DNA of 58,863 bases, taken from the NCBI GenBank assembly GCA_002501205.1, contig DLRW01000034.1:1-58863 (forward strand), in the 5' to 3' direction. The translations under genes were made by a program, and so were the position numbers. Shown piece by piece: positions 1 to 7,869 of the stretch. Position 1 is the stretch's first letter. Every line of letters starts with the position of its first letter. The notes beneath the pieces are model-generated. The model was given only the letters and a program-made list of their open reading frames with translations. It was not told the origin of the DNA and made no database searches. The stretch comes from Flavobacteriales bacterium UBA7878. GTDB taxonomy: Bacteria > Bacteroidota > Bacteroidia > Flavobacteriales > Schleiferiaceae.

Positions 1-65
1 CCATCATCCGCGACCTTAGCAAATGGGGTGAGAGTTATATCGAAAGCTTTAAAGAAGGGATTTAA
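1..65 (+). CDS. C-terminal end of an unidentified chromosomal gene
   Basis: An open frame enters the window and reads to a TAA at 63-65, ending in the residues WGESYIESFKEGI. Only about 20 residues are visible, so the family cannot be named. The gene belongs to the chromosome left of the inserted element and is transcribed towards it. Confidence 0.5.
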   Translation, partial: IIRDLSKWGESYIESFKEGI

Positions 66-276
66 ATACAATGACAAGACTCGATCTCATTTGCAATTAG
101 ATCGACCTCTCAATTCTAACTCTAGATTGAATTTGCAATTCAATCCAGGAACGGATTAGCTGCGCTGATCCCAAGCAGGGTACCTACACCAAGAATCCCG
201 ACTTCTCGCCATGCTCGAAGCCTAGGTATTTTTTTATACGCCCCTCCCTAGAGCTGCGCTCAGAGTCGTGGCGCAT
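66..276. other. Chromosomal intergenic region with a palindrome
   Basis: No gene is supported here. A perfect inverted repeat GATTGAATT-TGC-AATTCAATC lies at 125-145. A second, imperfect pair (T-rich plus ATACGCC near 230, GGCGCAT plus A-rich near 270) could fold as a hairpin ending in a T run on either strand. The region separates the upstream gene from the old 3' flank of tRNA-Ser. Confidence 0.4.
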
Positions 277-312
277 AAAAAAATCCCGCATCAGCTTTCG
301 CTGTGCGGGATT
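277..312 (-). terminator. Original tRNA-Ser terminator, now at the far end of the element
   Basis: On the minus strand AATCCCGCA (304-312) pairs with TGCGGGATT (282-290) and is followed by seven T. It lies directly downstream (minus-strand sense) of the left copy of the tRNA 3' end. It is therefore probably the terminator the tRNA gene had before the element inserted. Confidence 0.75.
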
Positions 313-314
313 CT

Positions 315-329
315 TGCGGAGAGAGAGGG
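315..329. repeat. Left attachment-site core (copy of tRNA-Ser 3' end)
   Basis: TGCGGAGAGAGAGGG, identical to 48271-48285. The match continues for nine more bases with two mismatches (TTTTGAACC here, ATTCGAACC in the tRNA) and then stops. Only the acceptor and T-arm 3' side are copied; the rest of the tRNA is absent. Confidence 0.85.
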
Positions 330-570
330 TTTTGAACCTAGCTCTCCAATATGCTCAATTTCAAATATTTACCGAGGCCATTATGTCAAAGTCAAGCCGC
401 TAAGCAAGCTATTCGTGTGCAGGAGGGTTTTACACCCAAATCCTCGACTTAACTAGTCCAAATATACTATTTGACTTTAAAGGTTCATTTCTCTCACCAA
501 ATAAATATTATCCAAATTTAAATCAATCAACTTCACTTTTTCTTTGACTGGACATGCAATTAAAAAGTGA
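330..570. other. Left end of the element, no gene
   Basis: This stretch between the left att core and the merA stop codon is A+T-rich. I see no convincing gene: a short frame running through the att site is a by-product of the tRNA copy. Its one notable feature is the 15-bp sequence at 393-407 that recurs near the right end. Confidence 0.5.
393..407 (+). repeat. Terminal direct repeat, possible integrase arm site (left)
   Basis: CAAGCCGCTAAGCAA is found here and, in the same orientation, at 48151-48165. Each copy lies about 65-105 bp inside an att core. Lambda-type and CTnDOT-type integrases bind arm-type sites at such positions. The role as an arm site is inferred from position only. Confidence 0.5.
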
Positions 571-2223
571 TTAGCTCGCACAGCAGCTCAATTTCGACAC
601 GTCTTTTCCGAAAGTGATAGCTGCTAATTTGATGCCTTCTCCCAAAGTCAAATACGGATAGAAGCTGTCTGCCAGGTCTTGCACTGTTATCCCGTATTTG
701 ATGGCCATACTTAATTGTTGGATAAGTTCCCCACCTTCGGGTGCGACTACCCTTGCACCGATCAGTTTATCGGTTTCGGTATTGCGAATCAGTTTAATAA
801 ATCCCCTGGTGTCGTTTGCTGCAATGGCTCTCGGCACGTCTTTAAGCTCTAATTTTGAAACTTCAAACGGAATACCTTTGGCTTCTGCCTGTACTTCATC
901 TACGCCTGCACCTGCAATTTGAGGGTCAGTAAATACCACCCAAGGTAAAGAAGAATAATCTGCCTTGTTGTCCGTTCCTGAGAAAGCATTTTCAACAGCA
1001 ATTTTACCTTCAAATGCAGCTGTGTAGACAAAGGCAGGGGTGTTGGTTACGTCACCTGCTGCGTAAATGTTGGATAGATTGGTTTCCATTTTTTCATTCA
1101 CCGCAATGTGACCACTTTGAGTGAGTTTCAATCCAATGTTTTCTAATCCCAATTGGCTTGTATTGGCTTTCGTTCCTGTGGCAATGACTACTTTTCCTTT
1201 TTCTATGATTTTGGTAAATGAGCCATCAGGACATTTGCAATGAATGATGGTTTCGCTTCCGTTTTCCTCGAATTTTACAGCTCTAAAATTAGGTAAAATT
1301 TCAATGCCTTCTTCTCGCATTTGGTGTTCCAATGCTTCACTGATGTCGGGTGTTTGTGTTCTTAATACTCTGTCCGTAAATTCAATGATGCGGACTTTCA
1401 CACCCAAGCGGTTGTAAGCCATGGCGATTTCCAAACCTATATAACCTGCTCCCATAATGGTAAGGCTTTCTGGCTTTTCTTCCAGGTCGAAAAGCGAAAC
1501 ATTGGTCAGGTAGTCAATTTTGTCTAACCCTTCAATTTTGGGGATGTTAGTAGTAGCTCCTGTGGCAATCAAAAATTTGAGAGCTTTGTAGTCCTTTCCA
1601 TCTACTTCAATTGTTTTATTGTCTTTGAATTTCGCCCAACCTTTTAACATGGTTAGATGCTGAAAGTCGCTCACTACATCCATATACTTTTTCTCTTGAA
1701 GCGTGGCGACTAACTTATTCTTGTCTTTGATGACTTGGCCAAAATTAATGTCCACGCCTTTGGGTTTAATGCTTGCAAAGTTGGAATGCGTAGCGTGATA
1801 GGCCGTTTCTCCTGCACGGATAAGATTTTTAGAAGGCACACAACCTACGTTCACGCAAGTACCACCAAAGTCCAATCCACCATTTACCATAAGGGTAGTT
1901 AAACCCAAACTCTCTGCTTTTATGGCTGCCGAGAATGCAGCCGAGCCACCACCGATAATGATTAAATCAAATTGATTATTTGCACTATTCCCATTTTCAG
2001 GGAGTTCAATTTTTACCCGATAATTTTTTGTGCTGTTGATGGTGTTGATGATTTCTTCCTTGCTTGTCTTAGCAGGGTCAAAAGAACATTCACAAGTGGC
2101 CTTAGGATAGCTTACATTGGTTTTTTTTACTCCCTCGTTTTTCGAAAGAAGTTTTTCAATACCTGTGGCACAGTGGTCGCAGGTCATGCCTGTGATGTCG
2201 AGTTTTATTGTTTCTTGCATCAT
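571..2223 (-). CDS. merA: Mercuric reductase MerA
   Basis: Flavin disulfide reductase that reduces Hg(II) to volatile Hg(0) with NADPH in the cytoplasm. It is 550 residues long, the usual size. An N-terminal heavy-metal-associated domain carries GMTCDHC (residues 12-18). A Rossmann FAD motif follows near residue 90, then the redox-active pair in TCVNVGCVPS near residue 126, a second nucleotide-binding motif (GAGYIGLE) near 260, and the diagnostic vicinal cysteine pair at the C-terminus (SCCAS). The ATG start touches the end of the upstream merP-like gene. This is the last gene of a four-gene mercury operon at the left end of the element. The C-terminal CC pair separates it from dihydrolipoamide dehydrogenases. 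Confidence 0.95.
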   Translation of the reverse strand: MMQETIKLDITGMTCDHCATGIEKLLSKNEGVKKTNVSYPKATCECSFDPAKTSKEEIINTINSTKNYRVKIELPENGNSANNQFDLIIIGGGSAAFSAAIKAESLGLTTLMVNGGLDFGGTCVNVGCVPSKNLIRAGETAYHATHSNFASIKPKGVDINFGQVIKDKNKLVATLQEKKYMDVVSDFQHLTMLKGWAKFKDNKTIEVDGKDYKALKFLIATGATTNIPKIEGLDKIDYLTNVSLFDLEEKPESLTIMGAGYIGLEIAMAYNRLGVKVRIIEFTDRVLRTQTPDISEALEHQMREEGIEILPNFRAVKFEENGSETIIHCKCPDGSFTKIIEKGKVVIATGTKANTSQLGLENIGLKLTQSGHIAVNEKMETNLSNIYAAGDVTNTPAFVYTAAFEGKIAVENAFSGTDNKADYSSLPWVVFTDPQIAGAGVDEVQAEAKGIPFEVSKLELKDVPRAIAANDTRGFIKLIRNTETDKLIGARVVAPEGGELIQQLSMAIKYGITVQDLADSFYPYLTLGEGIKLAAITFGKDVSKLSCCAS

Positions 2224-2567
2224 TAGGATTTCTTTTTTGGAGCTTCTTTCAGAATCTCAGCTTTATAACCTGTCTTTTCAATCACTTTAATGATTACATC
2301 CCGGGTTGTCTTTTCAGGGTTGTAGATGATAGTTGCCAAATCCCCTGGGTATTCCATCATTTGTTCAATAATTCCGTCCACTTCTTTTAGCGCATTGGAA
2401 ATATGGTTGGAACAACCGTCACAAGTCATTCCCGTGATTTTCAGTTCTAGGACTTTGCCAGCTTCTTGGGTTTTATTTGTTGTTTGTGCTTTATGGTCAG
2501 TTGGCTTGCAACATTGAGCATTAACCTGAGTAATTCCAATCAGGAATATAGCACTCAATAGAATCAA
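2223..2567 (-). CDS. MerP-like periplasmic heavy-metal-binding protein
   Basis: Small exported protein with one heavy-metal-associated domain (GMTCDGC near residue 47), likely to scavenge Hg(II) in the periplasm and pass it to the membrane transporter. A hydrophobic N-terminus ending in VNAQ looks like a signal peptide. There is also a CC pair just after the predicted cleavage point and a basic tail. No ATG is available: the frame opens downstream of a stop, and the plausible starts are TTG at 2567 or an ATT eight codons earlier, which would add a lysine-containing n-region (sequence KKEN). The 3' end abuts merA. It lies between merTP and merA in the operon. Confidence 0.8.
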   Translation of the reverse strand: MILLSAIFLIGITQVNAQCCKPTDHKAQTTNKTQEAGKVLELKITGMTCDGCSNHISNALKEVDGIIEQMMEYPGDLATIIYNPEKTTRDVIIKVIEKTGYKAEILKEAPKKKS

Positions 2568-2626
2568 ATTCTCTTTTTTTGTATAAATATTTAATTAAGT
2601 TCTTAAATACGGAAGGCAAAAAAATA

Positions 2627-3232
2627 CTATTTCTTGCCAACCACTTTGTAACCTGTGCCGTTGACGGCTTCCTCAATTTGAGCAAGGCTCACTTTGGATT
2701 GATCAAACTCTACTTTTGCAATCGCTTCTTCGTAGCTCGCATCCACTTTAACAATGCCAGGTAATTTGTTCACGTCATTTTCTACATGTGAAGCACAGCC
2801 ATTGCAAGTCATACCTTTTACCTCAAAAGTTACCGTTTGTATGTCCGAAGCATTGACGATCATAACTTCTTTGTTGTCATTTGAAGGATAAAAGATGTGT
2901 GCATAGTTTGGAAAAGCAAGTATCAAGGTTGCAAACACAGTTACAATACCTAAAAATCCTATCGATTGCCAGAATGAAGGCTTTTCGTCTTCTTCACAAG
3001 CACATTCAATTTCTTCGGCTGTTCTTGGTTTGAGTTTCTGATACCAGGCAAAACCCAATACTAAAACAGTAATTCCGATGAGAAAAGGTCTTGCTGGTTC
3101 CATCCATGAAAATGTAGATGCCACTCCTGTTGCTCCTGAAATAAGTGCTAACACTGGGGTAATGCAGCAAAGTGAAGCTGCAACTGCCGAAAGCACTCCC
3201 GCTCCGACAAGTTTGTTCGATTTTTTGTTCAT
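2627..3232 (-). CDS. merTP: Mercuric transport protein MerT fused to MerP-like domain
   Basis: Inner-membrane mercury importer, 201 residues. Three hydrophobic segments are visible (about 10-35, 48-65 and 88-112). The first contains the vicinal cysteines in SLCCITP typical of MerT. A cytoplasmic loop carries a second cysteine pair (ECACEED). The C-terminal 70 residues form a heavy-metal-associated domain with GMTCNGC, so MerT and MerP functions are joined in one chain, as known for Bacteroidota MerTP proteins. Its start overlaps the stop of the ArsR-type regulator by 4 bases, indicating translational coupling. Confidence 0.9.
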   Translation of the reverse strand: MNKKSNKLVGAGVLSAVAASLCCITPVLALISGATGVASTFSWMEPARPFLIGITVLVLGFAWYQKLKPRTAEEIECACEEDEKPSFWQSIGFLGIVTVFATLILAFPNYAHIFYPSNDNKEVMIVNASDIQTVTFEVKGMTCNGCASHVENDVNKLPGIVKVDASYEEAIAKVEFDQSKVSLAQIEEAVNGTGYKVVGKK

Positions 3233-3606
3233 ACCGTTTCCTTTTCTGAGTTGTTCATGATGTGTTTAAAGAATGGTCTAAGTATAGTCAGTTGCTCTTG
3301 TTTCAAAGAGTAGAAAATGGTTTGTCCTTCTCTTCTTCCTTGAATGACGTTTCCGTCTTTTAGTTTTCTTAGGTGTTGTGAAACAGCTGGAATGCTCATT
3401 CCTAAAATGTCTGAAAGGTCACAAGGGCAGAGTTCGTTTTCTTCTTCTAATAGAAATAAGATTTTCAACCTTACTTCGTTTCCTGCTAATGCTAAAAGTC
3501 CACTCAGTTGTGTGAATGCCTTTTCGTTTGTTTGAAGTATTTCTTTGCAATTGTCGATTTGAACCTTGTCGGCAAACACTCTGATACACGATTGATTGTT
3601 TTCCAT
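3229..3606 (-). CDS. ArsR/SmtB-family metal-sensing repressor of the mer operon
   Basis: Winged-helix metalloregulator, 125 residues. The ArsR-type metal-binding motif ELCPCDL is at residues 58-64, followed by the recognition helix (IPAVSQHLRKL, about 72-83) and wing (GRREGQTIFYSL). Metal binding would release it from the operon promoter. It is the first gene of the operon, so it is probably autoregulated. The classical regulator of mer operons is MerR; here an ArsR-type protein takes that place, as in other Bacteroidota and some Actinobacteria. A palindromic TAATGATCATTA about 70 bp upstream (3674-3685) is a candidate operator. Confidence 0.88.
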   Translation of the reverse strand: MENNQSCIRVFADKVQIDNCKEILQTNEKAFTQLSGLLALAGNEVRLKILFLLEEENELCPCDLSDILGMSIPAVSQHLRKLKDGNVIQGRREGQTIFYSLKQEQLTILRPFFKHIMNNSEKETV

Positions 3607-4149
3607 AATATCTCCCTATTGGGTTTAGTGACGCAACAAAGTTACAAATAGTTTTCTTATTTAAGCAAATACTTAATGATCATTACTGAATGATCTAGAA
3701 AGTGGTTTTCGTGAGTGAACACAGGTAAACTTAGGCGCAGCCATTCATGCGAGCGGAGCAAGGGTGGTGACTGCAAAAGCCTGAAGAATGAAGGCGGCAG
3801 ACGCCTTGAATACTGGTCAAAGGCTATAAAAGTAGGTACAGCTCCTGCCTGGGTTGGCAGGTAAATCAGAGTCATGCAAATGATTTCATTTGGCCTGGAT
3901 GGGCTTATCATTTTGTGCGAATTAATCAACTTTAAATTCTTAATATCTCCTTGGAAGTAACTGAAAATTATTCCATCAAATGCGCTTTAATTGCGCACCC
4001 CTTTGACCTGGTGTGAAGAGTAACCGCTTCATAGCTGAGAATCGTCATTGCTTCGGAAATCAAATGACATAGGAATTGGACTCTAACAGTCACAGGCTCA
4101 GGGCAATCACACCCTCCGATTGGAGACTGTAGCTGAAAGAGAACCACCG

Positions 4150-4176
4150 ATTGCCAAAACAGGTGCTTTTGGCAAT
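4150..4176. repeat. Perfect hairpin ATTGCCAAAA / TTTTGGCAAT
   Basis: Ten-base arms (4150-4159 and 4167-4176) match exactly around a 7-base loop. The arm contains the ATTGCC word that recurs in the larger palindrome 80 bp downstream. Confidence 0.7.
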
Positions 4177-4258
4177 GCTTAATATGGACTAAAACGATTT
4201 TGCAATGAATTGATAAACAGCTATTTGCATCGGAAATTTCCAAACCCATATCCGGTAT

Positions 4259-4301
4259 GGCAATGCGGCAATAGGTATATATATACCATTGCCGCATTGC
4301 C
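4259..4301. repeat. 43-bp near-perfect palindrome upstream of rteC
   Basis: GGCAATGCGGCAAT (4259-4272) is the exact inverse of 4288-4301. The centre GGTATATATATACC (4274-4287) is itself a palindrome. A single extra A at 4273 breaks the symmetry. Each arm holds two GGCAAT words. It lies 86 bp upstream of the rteC start and could be a replication-initiator or regulator site, or extrude a cruciform. Confidence 0.75.
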
Positions 4302-4387
4302 AAGGATGGATTTGCTAGAGATTACCTCTCTTGGCTGACAGGGTTCCAATTGGAGTTTAGCACAACCTGAATAATTAATCAACCAAC

Positions 4388-5221
4388 ATGTTAAACTCTC
4401 TTGAAACCATATTGGCTGAAATATCCAAGGCCGAGATTAAGCTCGGGAAAAGAACCGGGCAAATACCAGTAAACCTATTTGAAACAACCGAAATAATTGA
4501 CCTGAATTTTAATGGATACGCGACTCTCAAGGACTACGATCATTACTGTGAAGGACTTTTAAGATGCCTCCAGGATCAGATAGACACTGTAACCAGTGAC
4601 AGTGAAAATGCTGTTGGGGCGGTACGCGCTTTGAACCTGCTCTTATTCGATGCGAAATCTCAGGAGAAACGCTACTTCCCCAAGAAAAAGAAGGATGATT
4701 GGCTGGTAAAAGTCACCTTCAAAATCAAATACCAAGTCGAGTATACGAACGATGAATTGGTGCGAGATACTGTGCTCCGATTTCTAGAGGTTCAAAAGCG
4801 ATTGATCTCTCGCTGTATTAAGCTTATCAATCACAGGATCAGGCATATTGACACTTTCTTCCCTATCCGCGACCTCCATGCTCAATTACCAGGACACGCA
4901 CCCTTCAACGGCTACAACCCAATACTAAAAGGCCAGCTCTCGCTCTTTGCCAATGGCATGGGAAAAAGCAAACTCACCTGGAACAGAAGCAAAGCAGATC
5001 TTCTTGAACTCATTGTCGCCCTCACCAAGAGCAACTCCATCGGAAGCCTGGCTGGGGTTATTCACCAAAAGGACTTGATAGAGCTCTTTGGTTGGCTTTT
5101 CAATTTAGACTTGAGCAGCGCTCGACAGGCCATCGGAGCACTGAAGCGTAGAAAGAAACCGGAAAGCTCCTACACCCGAGAATTGATGGAGGTTTTCAAA
5201 CTGTATTGTGAAGATGAATAG
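4388..5221 (+). CDS. rteC: RteC-family regulator
   Basis: Resembles RteC, the transcription activator that turns on the excision genes of the conjugative transposon CTnDOT. The 277 residues cover the whole family. The recognisable C-terminal half has the pattern SKLTWNRSKADLLELIVAL, then a helical segment with LFGWLFNLDLSSARQAIGALKRRK near residues 235-260, which corresponds to the winged-helix DNA-binding part. It is the first gene of a plus-strand block followed by an excisionase-like HTH gene. That gene order mirrors the rteC/xis arrangement of CTnDOT and suggests control of excision here. The family is recognised by similarity of pattern; the function in this element is inferred. Confidence 0.8.
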   Translation: MLNSLETILAEISKAEIKLGKRTGQIPVNLFETTEIIDLNFNGYATLKDYDHYCEGLLRCLQDQIDTVTSDSENAVGAVRALNLLLFDAKSQEKRYFPKKKKDDWLVKVTFKIKYQVEYTNDELVRDTVLRFLEVQKRLISRCIKLINHRIRHIDTFFPIRDLHAQLPGHAPFNGYNPILKGQLSLFANGMGKSKLTWNRSKADLLELIVALTKSNSIGSLAGVIHQKDLIELFGWLFNLDLSSARQAIGALKRRKKPESSYTRELMEVFKLYCEDE

Positions 5222-5234
5222 ACCGAAAAAAGTA

Positions 5235-5256
5235 TTAGACCTCTATTAGAGTCTAA
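5235..5256 (+). terminator. Hairpin between rteC and the HTH gene (terminator or attenuator)
   Basis: TTAGA-C-CTCT / AGAGTCTAA forms a nine-pair stem with one bulged C and a three-base loop, followed by CATTTTTCTT. It may terminate rteC transcripts or attenuate readthrough into the excisionase-like gene 50 bp downstream. Confidence 0.55.
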
Positions 5257-5306
5257 CATTTTTCTTCTCACCTCCCCTTAGTCTTGCAGGCATCAAAACG
5301 AGAACT

Positions 5307-5609
5307 ATGTGGAACACAGATAAGAAAACCAAAGAGGATCTGGATCGCATAAAGCAGCGTCTGGATAATATGGAGCGCAATTTCAAGGAGCTCCAGGCAA
5401 AGCTTTTGGCACCCAAGCCGAAGCAAAAATTTTTAACCACAGATGAGGCAGCCGATTACCTGGAGGTTTCCCGCAACACCTTGTATCGGTACATGCGGGA
5501 AGGCCAGGTTGCCTATCATCACATTGGCGGAAAAAGGAAATTGGCCTTGAACGACCTGGAAGAGTTTATCAATCGCAATCACAATGGCGCAATGCCATCA
5601 ATTCTTTAA
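5307..5609 (+). CDS. Excisionase-like helix-turn-helix protein
   Basis: A 100-residue protein with an N-terminal coiled coil (DLDRIKQRLDNMERNFKEL) and a MerR/excisionase-type helix-turn-helix at about 46-95 (FLTTDEAADYLEVSRNTLYRY, then KRKLALNDLEEFI). Such helix-turn-helix_17 proteins act as recombination directionality factors or replication accessory proteins in Bacteroidota mobile elements. It lies between rteC and the primase gene, ending 2 bases before the latter, so the two are co-transcribed. Excisionase is the likeliest role; a plain regulator is possible. Confidence 0.75.
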   Translation: MWNTDKKTKEDLDRIKQRLDNMERNFKELQAKLLAPKPKQKFLTTDEAADYLEVSRNTLYRYMREGQVAYHHIGGKRKLALNDLEEFINRNHNGAMPSIL

Positions 5610-5611
5610 AG

Positions 5612-7693
5612 ATGGCAGCTATGGGATTAGATAAGCAGAACATATTGGACGCTACCAACAATGGGTATGACGTCTTCAAGCATTTCCTGGGGAGCCGAAT
5701 GCAAGGAACCGGCAAAGCATTCAAGAGTCCGTTTTATGAAGACACCAAAGCTTCGTGCTATGTGTTCTTCGATAAGCGATCCAGAATGTACAAGTTCAAG
5801 GACTTTGGCGATGCCGAGTACAGTGGTGATTGTTTCTTCTTTGTGGGTAAAATCTTTGGCTTGGCCTGTGAGCACAAAGACGAGTTTGTGAAAATCCTTC
5901 GGATTATCAATCAGGAACTTTCTTTGGCATTGGAAACCACCTCTCAAAAAATTGATCAGTTGGTAGATGAGTCCGCTGGGCTGTTGAGCCGAGCCAGTGA
6001 GTTACCCAGTATCCATGAAGGATTTGAAACCGCTCAGAACGAGCTTCCTCTCAAAGTGAAAGCTTTCACTCCGGTTGAAATGGCTTTTTGGAAACAATGC
6101 GGGGTAACTAAAGAGGATCTGGATCGATTTAATGTGGTGTCGGTTGCTTCCTATCAGGGTATTGGTAAAACGGGCAACCGTTACGAATTTGTTTCCACTG
6201 AAGCGGAACCCATATTTGGCTACCAGAGCATTCGCTTTACCAAGTTGTATCGACCTTTTTCTAAGCCACGCTTTCTATTTACTGGTGAGAAAACCGAGCA
6301 GTATGTTTTTGGAAAAGAACAGCTACCGATCCGTGGGGACATTCTGTTTTTTACCGGCGGTGAGAAAGACGTCATCACCCTGTCTGCTCATGGCTTTAAT
6401 GCTGTTTCCATGAACAGTGAAACCGCTCATATTCCAAAGAATCTACTTCGTGCTTTCAGCTTCCGATTCAAGCACCTGGTTTTGCTCTATGATGTGGACG
6501 AAACAGGACTCAAGTCAATGGAATCTTTGAAGCATCAATACAAGGCTTTCAATCTGAAATCGCTCCGACTGCCACTTTCAGGAGAAAAAGATCAAAAGGA
6601 TGTTTCAGACTTCTTTGCACTTGGACATACAGCGGATGACCTCAGGATGCTTTTCAGAGAGATGCTAGACATTGCTTATGAAGACTCCATGGCCATCATG
6701 CGCACTTGTGAAATTGACTTTAGTCGCCCGCCGGTAGAGCCGGAACCACTGATCAAGATCAATGACGTGACCGTTGGAGCTCCTGGAAACATTATGTGTG
6801 TGGCTGGATCCGAAGGAAGTGGTAAAACCAACTTCTTAGGTGGTATTCTTTCAGGCAGTATCAAGCCAGAAGGATTGGACATAGACACCTTGGGAACCAT
6901 GGTACGGGAAAACAACAACGGTCAAGGGGTATTGCTCTATGATACAGAACAAAGCGAGTACCAACTCTATAAAAACCTGACCTATATCGTAAACCGCTCT
7001 ACCTTGAAGCGACCGCCTTCCTGGTTTAAAGCCTTTTGTCTGGTGGGTATTTCTCGGGCAGAGCGTATGAAGCTCATCATGGAATCCATGGACAAGTATT
7101 TCTATCAATTTGGCGGGATCCACATGGTGGTGATTGACGGAATTGGGGATTTATTACCTGGGGTAAATGAGGAAGAAGGCTCGGTTGCCTTGATTGAAGA
7201 GCTTATTCGTATTGCTGCGATTTACAATACGGTGGTGGTTTGCGTACTTCACATGGCTCCCTCCGGAATGAAGCTTCGCGGCCACCTGGGAAGTGAAGTG
7301 CAGCGTAAAGCAGCTGGTATTCTTCTGATTGAAAAGGACGAAAACACCGACTCTTCCCTGATAAAAGCTTTAAAAGTGCGTGATGGAAGCCCACTGGATG
7401 TACCAATCATGGAGTTTGGATGGAACAAAGAGAAAGGTCGCCATGAATTCTTTGGTGAAAAGAGCCCAAAGGAGACGGTGAAGCGAAATTCGGTTGACTT
7501 AAAAGCCCTAGCAAAGGAACTCTACGGTGAAAAACGCTCCATGTCATCTAAGGATCTCGGAAAACTGATCTCTCAGCACCTCGAAATCAAGGAACGGATG
7601 GCCAGAAACTACATCAACTACATGAAAGAGCATGGAATCCTGGAGAAATCCACCCAATTCCCAGGGTTCTATACGTTGGTTGATAGCCAATAA
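5612..7693 (+). CDS. Toprim primase fused to RecA-fold helicase (replication protein)
   Basis: A 693-residue replication protein. The N-terminal part (about 1-130) resembles a degenerate primase zinc-finger/DUF3987-like entry domain. A Toprim fold follows at about 250-305, with the catalytic Glu in FFTGGEKD and the acidic YDVDETG. A P-loop ATPase starts near residue 396 (AGSEGSGKTNF), with Walker B VVIDGIGDLL near 506. The C-terminus has a winged-helix-like segment (SSKDLGKLISQHLEI). It would prime and unwind the excised element DNA. It ends the plus-strand block; a terminator follows at about 7790. Similar primase-helicases occur in Bacteroidota prophages and mobilisable elements. Confidence 0.88.
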   Translation: MAAMGLDKQNILDATNNGYDVFKHFLGSRMQGTGKAFKSPFYEDTKASCYVFFDKRSRMYKFKDFGDAEYSGDCFFFVGKIFGLACEHKDEFVKILRIINQELSLALETTSQKIDQLVDESAGLLSRASELPSIHEGFETAQNELPLKVKAFTPVEMAFWKQCGVTKEDLDRFNVVSVASYQGIGKTGNRYEFVSTEAEPIFGYQSIRFTKLYRPFSKPRFLFTGEKTEQYVFGKEQLPIRGDILFFTGGEKDVITLSAHGFNAVSMNSETAHIPKNLLRAFSFRFKHLVLLYDVDETGLKSMESLKHQYKAFNLKSLRLPLSGEKDQKDVSDFFALGHTADDLRMLFREMLDIAYEDSMAIMRTCEIDFSRPPVEPEPLIKINDVTVGAPGNIMCVAGSEGSGKTNFLGGILSGSIKPEGLDIDTLGTMVRENNNGQGVLLYDTEQSEYQLYKNLTYIVNRSTLKRPPSWFKAFCLVGISRAERMKLIMESMDKYFYQFGGIHMVVIDGIGDLLPGVNEEEGSVALIEELIRIAAIYNTVVVCVLHMAPSGMKLRGHLGSEVQRKAAGILLIEKDENTDSSLIKALKVRDGSPLDVPIMEFGWNKEKGRHEFFGEKSPKETVKRNSVDLKALAKELYGEKRSMSSKDLGKLISQHLEIKERMARNYINYMKEHGILEKSTQFPGFYTLVDSQ

Positions 7694-7699
7694 GACATG

Positions 7700-7756
7700 A
7701 TTCAGGCTGCATTGCGCTTTAACAGCCCTCCATTTCACCCTTAATGCGGCCTGAAT
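7700..7756 (+). repeat. 14-bp inverted repeat after the primase gene
   Basis: ATTCAGGCTGCATT (7700-7713) is inversely repeated as AATGCGGCCTGAAT (7743-7756) with one mismatch. It lies in the 3' untranslated part of the primase transcript, ahead of the T-tailed terminator. A perfect CAGACGTCTG palindrome follows at 7769-7778. Confidence 0.55.
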
Positions 7757-7788
7757 TTGGAACAGACTCAGACGTCTGTAGTACGAAA

Positions 7789-7812
7789 GTCCTCCCTCTG
7801 GGAGGATTTTTT
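7789..7812 (+). terminator. Rho-independent terminator of the rteC-primase block
   Basis: TCCTCCC-TCT-GGGAGGA followed by six T. It ends plus-strand transcription before the convergent defence operon. Confidence 0.8.
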
Positions 7813-7869
7813 GTTGGGATTGGGAAGATTTCGACAAAATTCAGTCTATTCTCTACCTATATGAAGTTA

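Larger units (their letters stand above)
3607..4387. other. 780-bp non-coding region, candidate origin or control region
   Basis: No convincing gene: the open frames here lack family features and cross palindromes. The left part (3607-3700) holds the divergent mer promoter with TAATGATCATTA. The right part (about 4096-4301) is dense in GGCAAT/ATTGCC words, in both orientations, arranged as hairpins. Smaller inverted repeats include TGCGC-TTTAATT-GCGCA near 3980 and CTCC-GATT-GGAG near 4112. Position directly upstream of rteC and the primase gene suggests a replication or mobilisation origin or a cluster of operators. Confidence 0.5.

Noticed and set aside
268..456. Short open frame across the left att site
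   Set aside because: It is read through the terminator hairpin and the tRNA copy, starts with GTG, and has no coding character.
3657..4303. Two open frames (about 90 and 111 codons, minus strand) in the region between mer and rteC
   Set aside because: They have no family features, irregular composition and cross the palindromes. The region reads as non-coding control DNA.
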